From Melioribacteraceae bacterium (GTDB lineage: Bacteria; Bacteroidota; Ignavibacteria; Ignavibacteriales; Melioribacteraceae): a stretch of DNA of 7,751 nt. Each line of letters starts with the position of its first letter. The first letter of the stretch is position 1. Below the pieces are notes generated by a model that made no database searches, had not been told where the DNA came from, and saw nothing but the letters and a program-made list of their open reading frames with translations. The translations under genes and the position numbers were made by a program. The stretch spans positions 1 through 7,751 of the forward strand of contig JALNXG010000106.1 of NCBI GenBank assembly GCA_023230485.1, in the 5' to 3' direction. Of this stretch, positions 6,615-7,751 are shown in pieces.

Positions 6615-7751
6615 TTACAGAACTTTAGCAGTTATAAAAAGAGAACTTCGCGAAAAGCTAATGTCGAAATCTTTTATTATTTCTACAATCCTGCTTCCAT
6701 TATTTATGTTTGGTATTCTTGGATTCCAGACACTTCTTTTTAGTTATGAAGGTGGTAATAAAGTAGTTTTGCAAATGATAACAGAATCTGCTGATTTAAC
6801 TGCAAAATTCGAGACCGAATTATCGAATGTGGAATCGGTTAAAGAAGGAAATTATGTAATGAGTTATTACACAATGACTAAGCCCGAATTTGATAAATAT
6901 CTAAAAGATAAAAAAAATAGTATAGTGAAGGAAGAGATAAATGGTTTAATCTTCGTTTCTGAATCAGCGATGAAAGATAAAAAGATTCAATATTATTCCA
7001 AAACCCCAAAGGATATATCTTTATCGGAAAAACTAAGTGGACCAATTAATAAAGTTCTTATCGATAATTATTTTACGAGTAAGAATTTATCACCAACAGA
7101 TCTTGAGTTTGCAAGAACAGGTGTTGATTTTTCTTCTTTTAAAGTAACCGAAAAGGAGAAAATTGAAGAAGAAGGATATGGAAATTTGATACTTTCTTAT
7201 CTATTCTCATTTCTTCTTTATATTTCTCTTTTAATGATGGGTCAAATGATAATGCAATCAGTACTTGAAGAAAAAAATAATCGAATAGTAGAAGTACTTC
7301 TTTCATCTGTTCATCCAAATGAATTGATGTCGGGCAAGGTACTGGGAATGGGTATAACGGGTGGTATTCAGATGGCAATATGGCTTTTACCAGTAATGCT
7401 CGTAATTTCTACTTCGTGGTTTATGCTACCCCCTGAATTTGTATTTTCTATTACTCTTCTTCAAGTCGGCTATCTATTATTAAACTATATAATAGGACTA
7501 ATAACATTCTTAGGACTATTTGCTACGGTAGGAGCGATTTTTGATAATGCACAGGAAGCACAATCAGGAATGTGGCCGCTTATGATGTTAATAATAATCC
7601 CATTTTTCATTGCTATGTCGTTAGTTAGAAATCCAAATAGTGCTATTGCAGAAATTGCTTCAATTGCCCCATTCGCTTCTATAATTGTAATGCCTGCAAA
7701 ATTAGCAATGGTTGATGTTCCTCTATGGCAATTACTAGGTTCTTTAGTAAT
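6607..7751 (+). CDS. ABC-2 transporter permease, NatB-like, 3' end cut by window
   Basis: This is the membrane partner of the preceding ATPase. From ATG 6607 the frame stays open for 381 codons to the window edge; family length suggests about 50-60 residues are missing. Residues about 22-45 form the first membrane helix. Then comes a large polar domain of about 145 residues (about 48-192) expected outside the cytoplasm, followed by membrane helices near 193-217, 246-272, 280-310 and 319-341 and the beginning of another. Between helices 2 and 3 is the family hallmark EEKNNRIVEVLLSS (221-234) followed by HPNELMSGKVLG (236-247), the coupling segment of NatB/ABC2_membrane_3 permeases. The start overlaps the ATPase stop by 8 bases and has an excellent ribosome site. 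Helix limits are by eye. No frameshift is seen. Confidence 0.92.
   Translation, partial: MLNYRTLAVIKRELREKLMSKSFIISTILLPLFMFGILGFQTLLFSYEGGNKVVLQMITESADLTAKFETELSNVESVKEGNYVMSYYTMTKPEFDKYLKDKKNSIVKEEINGLIFVSESAMKDKKIQYYSKTPKDISLSEKLSGPINKVLIDNYFTSKNLSPTDLEFARTGVDFSSFKVTEKEKIEEEGYGNLILSYLFSFLLYISLLMMGQMIMQSVLEEKNNRIVEVLLSSVHPNELMSGKVLGMGITGGIQMAIWLLPVMLVISTSWFMLPPEFVFSITLLQVGYLLLNYIIGLITFLGLFATVGAIFDNAQEAQSGMWPLMMLIIIPFFIAMSLVRNPNSAIAEIASIAPFASIIVMPAKLAMVDVPLWQLLGSLV

Noticed and set aside
7139..7378. Minus-strand reading frames, for example opposite the permease, M13 and hydrolase genes
   Set aside because: They lie wholly opposite well-supported genes and show no recognisable domain, so they look like shadow frames.

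Overview
The window is AT-rich bacterial chromosomal DNA, roughly one third G+C by eye, with six protein genes all on the + strand and short spacers of 62-141 bases. The gene set points to the Bacteroidota/Chlorobiota/Ignavibacteriota group: a DUF6544-type protein, an AlkD-like glycosylase, an exported serine hydrolase ending in TPRs and a DUF3471-like domain, an M13 metallopeptidase, and a NatA/NatB-type ABC-2 pair. Several starts have clear Shine-Dalgarno sequences, which fits the Ignavibacteria/Chlorobi side better than classical Bacteroidia or Flavobacteriia, where such sites are usually weak or absent. This assignment is an inference from gene content only.

Layout. 2-829: membrane-anchored DUF6544-like protein, missing only its first few codons. 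908-1630: AlkD-like DNA alkylation-repair protein. 1772-3493: secreted class C beta-lactamase/DD-peptidase-type serine hydrolase; a GTG start is preferred over an upstream ATG. 3577-5622: neprilysin-like (M13) zinc metallopeptidase with a complete active site and an N-terminal membrane segment or signal. 5685-6614 and 6607-7751 (open at the window edge): ABC-2 ATPase and permease, overlapping by 8 bases and surely co-translated.

How the genes may work together. The two exported hydrolases sit side by side and face the envelope, where one would act on ester, amide or peptidoglycan-like substrates and the other on peptides. The ABC-2 exporter follows. No sequence evidence ties them into one pathway, and the spacers between the first five genes allow separate transcription. 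Only the ABC pair is a confident operon.

The one feature that ordinary annotation would miss is a long imperfect inverted repeat at 3522-3581. As RNA it folds into a hairpin of 19 consecutive pairs, then a U-U mismatch, then 5 more pairs. It buries both the ribosome binding site and the AUG of the M13 peptidase. Five of its six deviations from perfect complementarity become G-U pairs in the sense transcript, so it looks like an RNA-level translational control element, for example a thermometer-type switch. Otherwise the region looks like ordinary chromosome: I see no mobile element, CRISPR array, RNA gene or phage-like gene.
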